Source: Dyadobacter tibetensis Y620-1
GTDB taxonomy: Bacteria; Bacteroidota; Bacteroidia; Cytophagales; Spirosomataceae
Length of the DNA stretch: 64,000 nucleotides
NCBI RefSeq assembly: GCF_000566685.1
Contig: NZ_AZQN01000009.1
Location: forward strand, 124,001-188,000
Direction of reading: 5' to 3'
Each line of letters begins with the position of its first letter. The first letter of the stretch is position 1. Under the pieces are notes generated by a model that did no database searches, was not told the DNA's origin, and worked only from the letters and a program-made list of their open reading frames with translations. Position numbers and translations under genes: made by a program. Positions 44,325 to 54,044 of this stretch are shown in pieces.

Positions 44325-44771
44325 ATGCTCACGTGGAATGATATTATCCGCTTTACCAATAACGGAAACCCCGACCCAGACAGACGGGTTGACAAAACAG
44401 AGGAGGAGTGGAAGGAACTTTTAACTCCGGAACAATTTAGAATCGCCCGAAAAAAAGGTACAGAGCCGAGCTTTAGCGGCGCTCTTTGTAACAGCCACGA
44501 CCCCGGGATCTACAGATGTATCTGCTGCAAGACACCCTTGTTCGATTCTACAATTAAATTTGAATCAGGCACGGGATGGCCCAGTTTCACCCAGCCCATA
44601 GAAGAAAACGCCATTAAATATACCAAAGATACCTCTTATGGGATGATTCGTGTAGAGGCGGAATGCAATGTCTGTGATGCGCATTTAGGCCATATTTTTC
44701 CTGACGGCCCCGCCCCTAGCGGGCTCCGTTATTGTATTAACTCTGAGTCAATAGAATTACAAAAACAATGA
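44325..44771 (+). CDS. msrB: peptide-methionine (R)-S-oxide reductase
   Basis: A 148-residue MsrB. It has two zinc CxxC-type pairs (CICCKTPLF and CNVCDAHLGH), ESGTGWPSFTQP, and the catalytic cysteine in GLRYCINSESIEL. It repairs the R epimer of methionine sulfoxide in proteins. No signal peptide, so cytoplasmic. Its stop overlaps the msrA ATG by 4 bases, forming a coupled msrB-msrA operon that handles both epimers. Confidence 0.96.
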   Translation: MLTWNDIIRFTNNGNPDPDRRVDKTEEEWKELLTPEQFRIARKKGTEPSFSGALCNSHDPGIYRCICCKTPLFDSTIKFESGTGWPSFTQPIEENAIKYTKDTSYGMIRVEAECNVCDAHLGHIFPDGPAPSGLRYCINSESIELQKQ

Positions 44772-45310
44772 TAAATAAAGAAATAGCAACTGTTGGTGGT
44801 GGATGCTTCTGGTGCGTAGAAGCGGTCGTTCAAAGACTGAAGGGAGTAGAAAAGGTAGTCTCTGGCTATGCTGGCGGCAGTAGCAAGAATCCCAGCTACA
44901 GGGAAGTTTGTACCGGAAATACCGGCCACGCCGAAGTGGTACAAATTACATTCGACCCAAGTCAAATCTCCTATAAAGATCTTTTAACGATTTTTATGAC
45001 CACTCACGACCCTACTACCTTGAACCGACAAGGCGCCGATCGGGGTACCCAGTACCGCTCGGTCGTGTTTTACGCCAATGAAGAGCAAAAGTTGATCACC
45101 GAACAGGTAATAGCCGAACTGAAAGATACATTCGATGACCCGATTGTAACCCAGGTATTGCCACTACCTACCTTTTATGAGGCTGAGGCCGATCATCAAA
45201 ATTATTACAACCTGCATCCAGAAGCTGGGTTCTGTAGCATGGTGATAAGCCCGAAGGTTCAGAAATTACGTAAGCTATATGCTGGACATTTAAAACCATC
45301 AGAGGCTTAA
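44768..45310 (+). CDS. msrA: peptide-methionine (S)-S-oxide reductase
   Basis: A 180-residue MsrA with the active-site GGGCFWCVEA motif near residue 14, followed by GVEKVVSGYAGG, YREVCTGNTGHAEVVQI, HDPTTLNRQGADRGTQYRSVVFY and FYEAEADHQNYY. It reduces the S epimer of methionine sulfoxide using thioredoxin. Cytoplasmic, coupled to msrB through a 4-base overlap, followed by a strong hairpin terminator. Confidence 0.97.
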   Translation: MINKEIATVGGGCFWCVEAVVQRLKGVEKVVSGYAGGSSKNPSYREVCTGNTGHAEVVQITFDPSQISYKDLLTIFMTTHDPTTLNRQGADRGTQYRSVVFYANEEQKLITEQVIAELKDTFDDPIVTQVLPLPTFYEAEADHQNYYNLHPEAGFCSMVISPKVQKLRKLYAGHLKPSEA

Positions 45311-45324
45311 CCCGTATTATTCCG

Positions 45325-45366
45325 GCACGAAAGCATAGAAAAGAGGCATTTTCTATGCTTTCGTGC
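45325..45366 (+). terminator. long perfect hairpin terminator after msrBA
   Basis: 18-bp perfect arms (core AAAGCATAGAAAA) with a 6-base loop, 15 bases after the msrA stop. The following T run is short (gttta), and the next gene begins 10 bases later. Confidence 0.75.
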
Positions 45367-45376
45367 GTTTATATAC

Positions 45377-45970
45377 ATGCTTATGCAAGATCTTCATGAC
45401 CAAATTAAGGCCTGTACGGTCTGTACAGCCCATTTGCCCTTGGGACCTAATCCGGTAATTTCGGTAGGCAGTAAAAGTAAGATTCTCATTATCGGCCAGG
45501 CTCCAGGACGAATCGTACACCATACAGGACTCCCCTGGAACGATAAAAGTGGCGACAACCTGCGTCGGTGGATGGGTGTGGACCGGGAAACCTTCTATAA
45601 TACCGAATATTTCTCATTGATGCCGATGGGATTTTGCTATCCGGGAACAGGCAAATCGGGAGACCTCCCTCCCCGCAAGGAGTGCGCCCCGCTTCACCAT
45701 CAGATATTGCTGAACAGGATGGAACAGTTAGAGCTTGTTCTGTTGGTGGGCCAATACGCTCAGCGCTACTACTTACAAGATAAGGCCAAGAAGACCCTTA
45801 CCCACACGGTTCAAAGTTTTGAACAGTATCTACCTCGTTATTTCCCACTTCCCCATCCTTCACCCCGTAATAATATATGGCAAGCCAAAAACCCTTGGTT
45901 CGCCGATCAGGTACTGCCTCAACTCTTTGCAAGGGTACAATCGATCCTCTCTCTGTCAGAATCCAGATAA
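45377..45970 (+). CDS. uracil-DNA glycosylase family protein
   Basis: A 197-residue protein of the UDG superfamily: ILIIGQAPGRIVHHTGLPWNDKSGDNLRRWMG (water-activating and uracil-binding loops), LVLLVGQYAQRYY, and a PLPHPSPRNNIW motif equivalent to the DNA-intercalation loop. The N-terminal CTVC pair and a later CX15C pair could ligate an iron-sulfur cluster as in family 4/5 enzymes. It may remove uracil or another damaged base; members of this bacterial subgroup are poorly characterised, so DNA repair is a family-based inference. Two in-frame ATGs (45377, 45383) are possible starts. Confidence 0.85.
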   Translation: MLMQDLHDQIKACTVCTAHLPLGPNPVISVGSKSKILIIGQAPGRIVHHTGLPWNDKSGDNLRRWMGVDRETFYNTEYFSLMPMGFCYPGTGKSGDLPPRKECAPLHHQILLNRMEQLELVLLVGQYAQRYYLQDKAKKTLTHTVQSFEQYLPRYFPLPHPSPRNNIWQAKNPWFADQVLPQLFARVQSILSLSESR

Positions 45971-46035
45971 AAATCATAATTAAACCAAAATGGTTTCTAT
46001 ATTTAGGAATCAATCAGGACAGTCAGGATTAATTC

Positions 46036-47595
46036 ATGGAAACGAATAGCACGGGAAAGTCAAAAAAGCAAACCCTAGACCAAAAAAATAGCGAAGCCAT
46101 GCTGGGTGGCGGCCAGAAACGCATAGAGGCGCAGCATAAAAAAGGCAAGCTTACAGCAAGAGAACGGATAGGCCTTTTAATGGATCCCGGTAGTTTCGAA
46201 GAAATCGGAAGGTTTGTCCTCCATCGAAGCAAGGACTTTGGTCTCGACAAAGAGCACTATTTAGGCGATGGCGTGGTGACGGGATATGGTAAAATCAATG
46301 GACGCCTCACCTATATTTTCGCCCAAGATTTCACCGTTTTTGGCGGTTCACTTTCGGAGACCCACGCTGAAAAAATCTGTAAAATCATGGATATGGCCAT
46401 GAAAAATGGCGCCCCTATTGTAGGACTCAACGATTCGGGAGGGGCCCGGATACAGGAAGGCGTACTCTCCCTGGCCGGATACGCTGATATTTTTTATAAA
46501 AACACGCTGGCCTCTGGAGTGATCCCCCAGATTTCGGCCATTATGGGCCCTTGTGCCGGCGGGGCAGTATACTCACCGGCTATAACCGATTTTATACTGA
46601 TGGTAGAAAATACCAGCTATATGTTCGTTACGGGGCCTAATGTGGTCAAAACAGTAACCCATGAAGAGATCAGTTCCGAAGAATTGGGGGGAGCCATGAC
46701 CCATGCCAGCAAGTCTGGAGTCACCCATTTCGTTTCTGAAAATGAAATAGACTGCCTACTTTCAATAAAAAAGTTGTTGAGTTATATGCCTCAGAACTGT
46801 GAGGATGAGCCCTTTTCTCTACATTATCAGTCGGGAGATGAAACTAGGCCCGAGCTGGATAATCTAATTCCTGAGAACCCCAATCAACCCTACGATATAC
46901 GTGAGGCCATCGACTTAATCGTTGATGAAGGGAGTTTTTATGAGGCACATAAATATTTTGCAGAAAATATTGTGGTAGGCTTCGCCCGTCTGGCGGGCAG
47001 AAGTATTGGAATAGTTGCCAACCAACCCGCAGTGCTCGCAGGGGTTCTGGATATTCATGCCAGCCAAAAAGCGGCCCGATTCGTCCGATTCTGCGATAGT
47101 TTCAATATCCCCCTTCTGGTATTAGAAGACGTCCCGGGATTCCTTCCCGGAAGCGATCAGGAATGGAACGCCATTATCACGAATGGAGCTAAATTATTAT
47201 ATGCGTTCTGCGAGGCAACTGTCCCTCGTATTACCGTTATTACCCGCAAAGCCTATGGGGGAGCCTACGATGTAATGAACTCTAAACACATAGGAGCGGA
47301 CCTAAACTACGCCTGGCCATCGGCAGAAATTGCCGTGATGGGAGCCAGTGGGGCCGCTGAAATCATCTTTAAAAAAGAAATAGCCGAGGCTGAAAACCCT
47401 GGCGAAAAACTGGCAGAAAAAGTAGAAGAGTATACCCGCAAATTTGCTAACCCTTTCCGTGCCGCGCACCGTGGTTATATAGATGAGGTAATCTACCCCA
47501 ATGAAACCCGTCATAAACTCATCCGGGCCTTTGAAATGCTGGAGAACAAGGTGGCTCAACTGCCGCGAAAAAAACATGGAAACATTCCACTCTAA
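46036..47595 (+). CDS. acyl-CoA carboxylase carboxyltransferase (beta) subunit, propionyl-CoA type
   Basis: A 519-residue protein with the carboxyltransferase crotonase-like double domain: [60 protein letters not shown], and in the second half [23 protein letters not shown] [49 protein letters not shown]. It transfers carboxyl from carboxybiotin to propionyl-CoA (or acts in methylmalonyl-CoA decarboxylation). No biotin carboxylase, biotin carrier or mutase gene lies next to it, so its partners are encoded elsewhere. It is apparently monocistronic. Confidence 0.9.
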   Translation: METNSTGKSKKQTLDQKNSEAMLGGGQKRIEAQHKKGKLTARERIGLLMDPGSFEEIGRFVLHRSKDFGLDKEHYLGDGVVTGYGKINGRLTYIFAQDFTVFGGSLSETHAEKICKIMDMAMKNGAPIVGLNDSGGARIQEGVLSLAGYADIFYKNTLASGVIPQISAIMGPCAGGAVYSPAITDFILMVENTSYMFVTGPNVVKTVTHEEISSEELGGAMTHASKSGVTHFVSENEIDCLLSIKKLLSYMPQNCEDEPFSLHYQSGDETRPELDNLIPENPNQPYDIREAIDLIVDEGSFYEAHKYFAENIVVGFARLAGRSIGIVANQPAVLAGVLDIHASQKAARFVRFCDSFNIPLLVLEDVPGFLPGSDQEWNAIITNGAKLLYAFCEATVPRITVITRKAYGGAYDVMNSKHIGADLNYAWPSAEIAVMGASGAAEIIFKKEIAEAENPGEKLAEKVEEYTRKFANPFRAAHRGYIDEVIYPNETRHKLIRAFEMLENKVAQLPRKKHGNIPL

Positions 47596-47827
47596 AAAAA
47601 GTGCTTAAAAATATATTTATTGAAGATACTTATTCCGGAACTATATAAGTGATTTGTGCAAATAGTGAATATCTGATGACTTAAGCTCATCATTCTTTTC
47701 AGTTGTCTATTTTTTATCTAGTTACCAATTCAGGTTTTATACAAAATTTCCCCCAAATCGCAATAGTTAACTAAGCCCGACCTGACAAGTTTGGCCTAGT
47801 AGTATCTATCACTAAAGCGATTCAGAA

Positions 47828-48772
47828 ATGTTTAAAGCACCTGTTCTTTTTTTCCTGGCGGCGGCCTATTTTTCCTGTAAAACCAACCCGGTTTCAACAT
47901 CGTCAACGGATAACGAAATAGATTCAATACGATATGATTGGAGCGACATACCTGTGCCGGCACAGCCGGGCCCAGGCATGAAATGGGAACTTCAACACCC
48001 GTCTGACGATTTTAACTATCTGGCAGAAGCCTCTGATAAAGGAACCGAATTTTCTAAAAAATGGACCGATTTTTATCATAATAACTGGACTGGCCCGGGC
48101 CTCACCATCTGGGATAGAGCACATTCTTTGGTGGCCGACGGTCGTCTGCAGATTCCAGCAAGCCGTGTTCCGGGTACGAATAAGGTACACACCGGGTGCA
48201 TCACCTCCAAGGAGCGCATTGTATATCCAGTATATGTTGAAGCTTATGCCAAAATCAGTAATTCTACTTTGGCTTCCGATGTCTGGCTATTGAGCCCCGA
48301 CGATACTCAGGAGATTGACATCCTGGAAGCTTATGGCAGCAGCTATTCCGAAAATACTAAAAAAGACTTAAGCTGGTTTGCACAAAGAATTCACATTAGC
48401 CATCATGTATTTATACGCTCCCCTTTTCAGGACTACCAACCCACCGACCCTGGAAGTTGGTATTATGATGGTACCTTATGGAGAGAGCAATACCACCGGT
48501 TTGGCATGTACTGGAAAGATCCACTGCATTTGGAATACTATATCGACGGAAAATTAGTCCGAACCGTTTCTGGCCTGGATATCATCGATCCTAAAAATTA
48601 TACCGGTGGGACAGGGCTCAACAAAGCCATGGATATTATCATCAATGTGGAAGACCAAACCTGGCGCTCCGACCAAGGTCTCACTCCCACAGATAATGAA
48701 CTGGCGAATCGAGATGACCAAACCTTTAAAGTCGACTGGATCAGAGTTTATAAACCCGTCAAAAATCAATAA
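47828..48772 (+). CDS. GH16 family glycoside hydrolase lipoprotein, agarase-like
   Basis: A 314-residue protein with a lipoprotein signal (AAYFSC, Cys17). The GH16 jelly-roll carries the catalytic ExDxxE motif QEIDILEAYG (Glu162 nucleophile, Asp164, Glu167 acid/base), flanked by SDVWLLSPDDTQ, a phrase characteristic of beta-agarases and porphyranases. WELQHPSDDFNY at the N-terminus and NKAMDIIINVEDQTWR near the C-terminus also fit agarases. It probably cleaves agar-type galactans at the cell surface. No SusC/SusD pair or sulfatase is nearby, so it is outside a standard polysaccharide utilisation locus. Agar specificity is likely but not certain. Confidence 0.87.
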   Translation: MFKAPVLFFLAAAYFSCKTNPVSTSSTDNEIDSIRYDWSDIPVPAQPGPGMKWELQHPSDDFNYLAEASDKGTEFSKKWTDFYHNNWTGPGLTIWDRAHSLVADGRLQIPASRVPGTNKVHTGCITSKERIVYPVYVEAYAKISNSTLASDVWLLSPDDTQEIDILEAYGSSYSENTKKDLSWFAQRIHISHHVFIRSPFQDYQPTDPGSWYYDGTLWREQYHRFGMYWKDPLHLEYYIDGKLVRTVSGLDIIDPKNYTGGTGLNKAMDIIINVEDQTWRSDQGLTPTDNELANRDDQTFKVDWIRVYKPVKNQ

Positions 48773-48814
48773 AGCAAGCAAAGAATAACTGCAAAGACAG
48801 GCATTCTTTAGATG

Positions 48815-48855
48815 GTGGAAAGGGGATTGGCAAGGTCCCCTTTCCACTTTTTTTT
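48815..48855 (+). terminator. Rho-independent terminator after the GH16 gene
   Basis: 12-bp perfect arms (GTGGAAAGGGGA / TCCCCTTTCCAC), 9-base loop, followed by eight or more Ts. Confidence 0.93.
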
Positions 48856-48989
48856 AGTCCATCCAATCAACTACCGGCCTTAGCTTTCAGACTGATTAAG
48901 AACTATAAAACATTGCAACTTTCTAAAATTTGTCATAATTTCAAGGTTATTTTTTAATAAAAATTACGATTATTCCAAACCCCTAGAAA

Positions 48990-50267
48990 ATGAACGAAAA
49001 GTCTAATCATGCCGCTTCCAGAAGGAAGTTTATTAAAGGGTCCCTGGCTACATTAGCCACCTTTTCTATTGTGCCCAGGCACGTGTTGGGAAAGGGCTTT
49101 CTGGCACCCAGCGACACCCTGACCAAGGCCATCGTAGGCGTAGGAAGCATGGGAAGAGGCCATATCCCCTATGCAGGCACCAAAGTGGTAGCCCTTTGCG
49201 ACGTGGATAAAAAACATTTGCAGCTCGCCATGGATATCGTGGGCGATAAAACTGTAAAAACTTTCTCTGACTACCGTGAGTTAATTCAGCTACCTGAAGT
49301 AGATATCGTGCATGTGGCCACCCCACCCCATTGGCATGGAATCATTGCGGCCGATGCTGCCCGGGCTGGCAAAGATGTATGGTGTGAAAAACCTATGACC
49401 CGCACGATTGGAGAGGGAAAGAGACTAATGGAAGCCGTTCAGCAACATGGACGTGTATTCCGTTTAAATACCTGGTTTCGCTTCGATTCCAATTTTTATG
49501 GCATGAATTCGACTGTAAAACCCATTAAAAAATTAGTACAAAGCGGGATGCTGGGCTGGCCTTTAAAGGTAACTGTCAGCAAGCATACAGGATTCGACTG
49601 GAAATTTTACTGGGTGGGCAAGACCGACAATAAGCCCGAGCAAGTTCCTACGGAACTGGATTATGACATGTGGCTAGGGCCAGCACCTTATAAACCTTAT
49701 TCCGCACACCGGGTACATGGTACTTTTAGAGGCTATTGGGATTATGATGGCGGTGGACTCGGAGATATGGGTCAGCACTATATCGATCCTATACAGTATT
49801 TTCTAGGCAAAGACGACACCAGTCCGGTAAGCGTGGAAATAGATGCGCCCCAACAACATCCCGAAGCTGTGGGTACATGGAGACGCATCACTTACACCTA
49901 TGCTGATGGCTGCCAGATCGTGTTGGATGGAGAAGGCAAAGATAAGGATGTGGCCTATATAGAAGGACCGAAGGGAAAGTTATACCCGAATTTCGAGTCG
50001 GACATACCAGATCTTAAAAAGAAATTAGCGGCTTTTCCAGATCCAGAACCTCAGGTTACCGATTTTGTAGATGCAGTAAAGAACAGGAGAAAATTTGCTT
50101 TAAATGAAGAAAATGGACATCGTTCCTGCACGATCGTTAATATGGGGTTGATCGCTTTGCGACTGGGGCGATCACTCAAATTTGACCCTGTACATCAGGT
50201 GTTCATTGATGATGAGGGAGCAAATCGGCTTATAGATCAGCCCATGCGCGGACCATGGACCATATAG
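48990..50267 (+). CDS. Tat-exported Gfo/Idh/MocA family oxidoreductase
   Basis: A 425-residue protein with a twin-arginine signal (SRRKFIKGSLATLATFSIV). The NAD(P)-binding domain has VGVGSMGRGHIP-like glycines, VALCDVDKKHL, VHVATPPHWHGIIAADAARAGKDVWCEKPMTRTIGEG, whose EKP motif is catalytic in this family, and the C-terminal domain has YDGGGLGDMGQHYIDPIQYFLG. Exported members act on sugars or glycosides with tightly bound cofactor. It is followed after 80 bases by a double DUF1080 protein, the pairing known from 3-keto-glycoside pathways, so oxidation of a glycan hydroxyl is a reasonable but inferred role. Confidence 0.88.
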   Translation: MNEKSNHAASRRKFIKGSLATLATFSIVPRHVLGKGFLAPSDTLTKAIVGVGSMGRGHIPYAGTKVVALCDVDKKHLQLAMDIVGDKTVKTFSDYRELIQLPEVDIVHVATPPHWHGIIAADAARAGKDVWCEKPMTRTIGEGKRLMEAVQQHGRVFRLNTWFRFDSNFYGMNSTVKPIKKLVQSGMLGWPLKVTVSKHTGFDWKFYWVGKTDNKPEQVPTELDYDMWLGPAPYKPYSAHRVHGTFRGYWDYDGGGLGDMGQHYIDPIQYFLGKDDTSPVSVEIDAPQQHPEAVGTWRRITYTYADGCQIVLDGEGKDKDVAYIEGPKGKLYPNFESDIPDLKKKLAAFPDPEPQVTDFVDAVKNRRKFALNEENGHRSCTIVNMGLIALRLGRSLKFDPVHQVFIDDEGANRLIDQPMRGPWTI

Positions 50268-50347
50268 GCAGAAATCACCTCTGAATCCCTTCTATAATTT
50301 TATCCTAAACGAATATTCCGTTCTGGTCAACCAGACATTCAATATTT

Positions 50348-53300
50348 ATGAAAAAACAATATAACCTAATCGTTATCCTCTGTCTAATGGCTCTTCAGTC
50401 CTGGTCGCAAACCGATGCAGGCCGGACCCTCTCGACCAAGGTAGCGGATGTGCTGGCGCAGGTCCCTGCCGAGCACGCAGCCAAACTGCAAAAGAATAAT
50501 GAAAATATTGCTTCCTTAGGAAAGGAAGGCTTAATGCAAATTGCGACGATGCTGGTCCCTGCCGAAAAGGGAGACAACAGTAAAGTTAAATATGCGCTGG
50601 CCGGTTTCAGCTTTGCCGCAACGAAAGCCGGCAACGAGGCATGGAGAAAAATGGCTGCTTTGGCATACCTGGAAGCCCTGCCTAAGGTTAATGACACTTA
50701 TAATAAGGTCTTTTTGATTTATCAGCTACAACAAGTAGGCAAGGACGAATCGGTAGACCACCTAAGGACCTACCTGACCGACGAAGCATTGGCTGGCCCA
50801 GCAGCTAGAGCCCTTGCCAGAATCGGAACTGAGAAGGCAGGTTCAGCCCTATTATCGGCACTTCCCTCAGCTAAAGGATCGGCTTTGATTTCGATCACAG
50901 AGGCTCTCGGCGAAGCCCGATTCAAAGCGGCCCATGTTGCCATCGAGAAAAACGTGAATAGTAGCGATGCTGCGCTCCAGAAGGTGAGTCTGTATGCCCT
51001 TGCCGAAATGGCCACACCTAGCTCGCTAATGCTACTCCAAAATGCTGCCAAAGCATTGAATTATAGCTATGATGAGTCAGATGCCACCGCCGTTTATCTT
51101 AAATATCTGGCTAGATTATCCCAAACTGGCGATCAGGAAATAGCTGAGAACGCCGCCATAGCCATTATTAAGGGTCGCTCGGCAATCAATAGCGCTACAC
51201 GATCGGCTGCGCTAAAAATATATACTGATAGCAAAAAGCGAGAAGCCGTGCCGGTTCTTGTGTCCGCTATGAAAAGCAAGGATGCCGCCTATCGGGCAGC
51301 AGCATTAAAATTGGGGCAGAAGTACACCATGGCAGATGGCAGTAAACCCTGGCTGAAGGCTTTAAAGAAGGCCAAACCGGAAGTACAGGCTGAAATTATT
51401 GGTATGCTGGGGCAAGCAGGCTCTCAAGATGCCCTTCCTCAAATACTTCAGCTGCTTAGTTCCAAAAGCCCGACTACTAAATTAGCAGCCATTTGGGCAG
51501 CGGGAAAAATTGGTGGCGAATCGGTAGTGGGTAAGTTAATCTCCTTGCTCAAGACCACTGATGAAGCCGAAGTTAAAGCTATCAAAAGTGCCTTACAGAC
51601 TATCCCTGGAAACGGCATGGTGGATCAATTAGCCCTGGCCCTACCCCAGCTTCCTGCTACGGCCCAACCGGCGGCCATAGAAGTATTAGCGGGAAGAGGC
51701 GCTAGTGCCAGCCTTCCAGTTGTAAGCAAACTGCTAACCAGCAATTCTCCAGCGGTACGCACCTCCGCTTTCGCTTCCCTACCCGCTCTTGCCACTAAGT
51801 CTGACTTGCCACAACTCTATCTTCTGGCCAATTCAGAGAGCCAGCCGGAGGAACTAAAATACGTACAAGAAGCCATTGGCAGCACGATAAAAAGGGAAGG
51901 GAATGCCACCGAGCAGACAGCCAAAATCCTTCAGCAAATGGAGGCAGCTCCCAAAGGCGCTCAAAGCAACTATCTGGAGATTTTAGCAGCTATTGGTGGT
52001 AAAGAGGCTCTTCATTCGGTGGTTAAAGCTTATACAAACGGGGCCGCCTCTGACAAGAAAACCGCCATTCAGGCCTTAGCCAACTGGACCGATGGCAGTG
52101 CCGCTCCCGCACTATTTAATATTGGTAAAAATACCACAGACGCTCAGGAGCTTCAAGCGGCAATGGACGGATATCTGGCGGCCATCAAAAAATCTTCAGG
52201 AACTGCAGTCAATAAGGTGATTATGTTGCGTGAAGCGATGACCATTGCCAGGACTAAGCCCCAACAACTGATGATCCTGAAAGAACTAGCACGGCAGAAA
52301 ACCTTCAATGCCATGCTCTTTGCCGGACAATTCCTGAACGATGAAGCCTTGCAACAAGCGGCTGCTCAGGTAGTTATCAGCGCAGCCTTAGCCAATCCGG
52401 AATTCTATGGGACAGAGATCAGGGCCTTACTCAGCCAATCGCTGGATTTACTGAAAGGCAATGAGAGTGAATACCAAAAAGCTCAGCTCCGTAAGCACCT
52501 TGCTGAAATGCCCAAAGAGGAAGGCTTCATTTCCCTTTTCAATGGGAAAGACCTTAGCGGTTGGAAAGGGCTTGTAGCTAATCCTATTAAACGCAAGCAG
52601 ATGTCGGCGGACTCCCTGGCTTACAAGCAAAAAATTGCTGATTCCAAGGCGATAAAAGACTGGATAGCAAGAGATGGAGAGCTGGTATTTACCGGCCACG
52701 GGGACAATCTTTGTACGGTGCAACAATATGGTGATTTCGAAATGTTTGTGGATTGGAAAATTCAGAAAGAGGGCGACGCTGGAATCTATTTAAGAGGCAC
52801 ACCTCAGGTGCAAATCTGGGATACTTCGCGTGTATCGGTAGGGGCACAGGTAGGTTCGGGTGGACTTTATAATAATCAAAAGCACCCTAGCAAACCCTCA
52901 CAAGTAGCCGATAATGCCATTGGGGAATGGAATACTTTTCACATCACGATGGTGGGTGACCGCGTTTCGGTAGACCTTAATGGAGTGAATGTAGTAAAGA
53001 ACGTTACTTTGGAAAACTATTGGGATCGGAACCTACCCATTTTCGCCCGTGAACAAATCGAATTGCAGGCCCATGGTACGGAGGTAGCTTATCGCGATAT
53101 CTATATCCGGGAAATCCACCGTCCGGAACCCTATCAGCTCACCACCCAGGAAAAGCAAGCGGGTTATAAAATCCTCTTTGACGGCACCAATATGCATGAG
53201 TGGATCGGTAATAAAACAGATTATTTCATTGAAAACGGAGAGTTGGTAATCGATCCTACCCGAGGTGGAAGTGGTAATTTGTATACCAAGGATGAGTACA

Positions 53301-53794
53301 GCGACTTTATTTACAGGTTTGAATTCCAACTCACTCCTGGAGCCAATAATGGTTTGGGAATCCGCGCTCCCCTTACCGGAGATGCTGCTTACGAGGGCAC
53401 TGAGTTGCAGATTCTGGACAACGATGCCGATATTTACAAAAACCTGAAAGAGTACCAATACCATGGCTCTGCATACGGAATTATTCCCGCTAAAAGAGGC
53501 TTCCTAAAACCTGTCGGAGAATGGAACTATCAGGAGGTGGAAGTGGTGGGGTCAAAGGTAAAAGTCACCTTAAATGGCACCGTTATCCTGGATGGTGACC
53601 TGGCAGAAGCCAGCAAAAATGGCACTGCCGATCACCGGGAGCATCCCGGCCTGAAGCGTAGCAGTGGCCATATAGGCTATCTAGGTCACGGAAACCCACT
53701 ACGTTTTAAAAACATCAGGATTCTGGATCTATCCAAAGTGCCGGCACCGGCAGAAAGTTCAAAAAAACCAAAAGTAGGAAAAGCCAAGAAGTAA
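50348..53794 (+). CDS. large secreted protein with HEAT repeats and two DUF1080 domains
   Basis: A 1148-residue protein with a signal peptide (LQSWSQT). Residues about 40-715 are alpha-helical HEAT-like repeats, Ala/Ser/Lys-rich, with units such as ALPQILQLLSSKSPTTKLAAIWAAGKIGGE. Two DUF1080 (3-keto-disaccharide hydrolase) beta-sandwich domains follow: about 725-925 (FISLFNGKDLSGWKG, DAGIYLRGTPQVQIWD) and about 937-1130 (YKILFDGTNMHEWIG, GLGIRAPLTG, HIGYLGHGNPLRFKNIRIL). A Lys-rich tail ends it. Neighbouring Gfo/Idh/MocA and SMP-30 genes suggest processing of oxidised glycosides; the HEAT part may scaffold partners. A terminator follows. Confidence 0.85.
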   Translation: MKKQYNLIVILCLMALQSWSQTDAGRTLSTKVADVLAQVPAEHAAKLQKNNENIASLGKEGLMQIATMLVPAEKGDNSKVKYALAGFSFAATKAGNEAWRKMAALAYLEALPKVNDTYNKVFLIYQLQQVGKDESVDHLRTYLTDEALAGPAARALARIGTEKAGSALLSALPSAKGSALISITEALGEARFKAAHVAIEKNVNSSDAALQKVSLYALAEMATPSSLMLLQNAAKALNYSYDESDATAVYLKYLARLSQTGDQEIAENAAIAIIKGRSAINSATRSAALKIYTDSKKREAVPVLVSAMKSKDAAYRAAALKLGQKYTMADGSKPWLKALKKAKPEVQAEIIGMLGQAGSQDALPQILQLLSSKSPTTKLAAIWAAGKIGGESVVGKLISLLKTTDEAEVKAIKSALQTIPGNGMVDQLALALPQLPATAQPAAIEVLAGRGASASLPVVSKLLTSNSPAVRTSAFASLPALATKSDLPQLYLLANSESQPEELKYVQEAIGSTIKREGNATEQTAKILQQMEAAPKGAQSNYLEILAAIGGKEALHSVVKAYTNGAASDKKTAIQALANWTDGSAAPALFNIGKNTTDAQELQAAMDGYLAAIKKSSGTAVNKVIMLREAMTIARTKPQQLMILKELARQKTFNAMLFAGQFLNDEALQQAAAQVVISAALANPEFYGTEIRALLSQSLDLLKGNESEYQKAQLRKHLAEMPKEEGFISLFNGKDLSGWKGLVANPIKRKQMSADSLAYKQKIADSKAIKDWIARDGELVFTGHGDNLCTVQQYGDFEMFVDWKIQKEGDAGIYLRGTPQVQIWDTSRVSVGAQVGSGGLYNNQKHPSKPSQVADNAIGEWNTFHITMVGDRVSVDLNGVNVVKNVTLENYWDRNLPIFAREQIELQAHGTEVAYRDIYIREIHRPEPYQLTTQEKQAGYKILFDGTNMHEWIGNKTDYFIENGELVIDPTRGGSGNLYTKDEYSDFIYRFEFQLTPGANNGLGIRAPLTGDAAYEGTELQILDNDADIYKNLKEYQYHGSAYGIIPAKRGFLKPVGEWNYQEVEVVGSKVKVTLNGTVILDGDLAEASKNGTADHREHPGLKRSSGHIGYLGHGNPLRFKNIRILDLSKVPAPAESSKKPKVGKAKK

Positions 53795-53815
53795 CAGATC
53801 AACATTCGTTATAGG

Positions 53816-53861
53816 TGCCCGAAGAACCTTCGCAACAGGAAGGGTATCTTCGGGCATTTTT
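53816..53861 (+). terminator. Rho-independent terminator after the HEAT-DUF1080 gene
   Basis: 9-bp outer arms (TGCCCGAAG / CTTCGGGCA) with an inner CCTTC/GAAGG stem, then five Ts. Confidence 0.85.
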
Positions 53862-53991
53862 CTGTTATCCTGACAAAACAGACCGCTCACTTACTAGATT
53901 TATTACTAAGCACAGACCTGAGTATTACTTCTACTTGATTATTTAAAAATTTTAAAATATAAACCTTCCAAAATTTGGCATTTATTTTAAT

Positions 53992-53999
53992 TAAATTTG
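53992..53999 (+). promoter_or_regulatory. -7 promoter element for the SMP-30-like gene
   Basis: TAAATTTG, exact TAnnTTTG match, 45 bases before the chosen ATG at 54045. A TTTG at 53974 is a possible but close-spaced -33 element. Confidence 0.5.
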
Positions 54000-54044
54000 G
54001 GTATAAATCAGTTCGATAAACAACCATTTAGAGCAAAATCTCCA

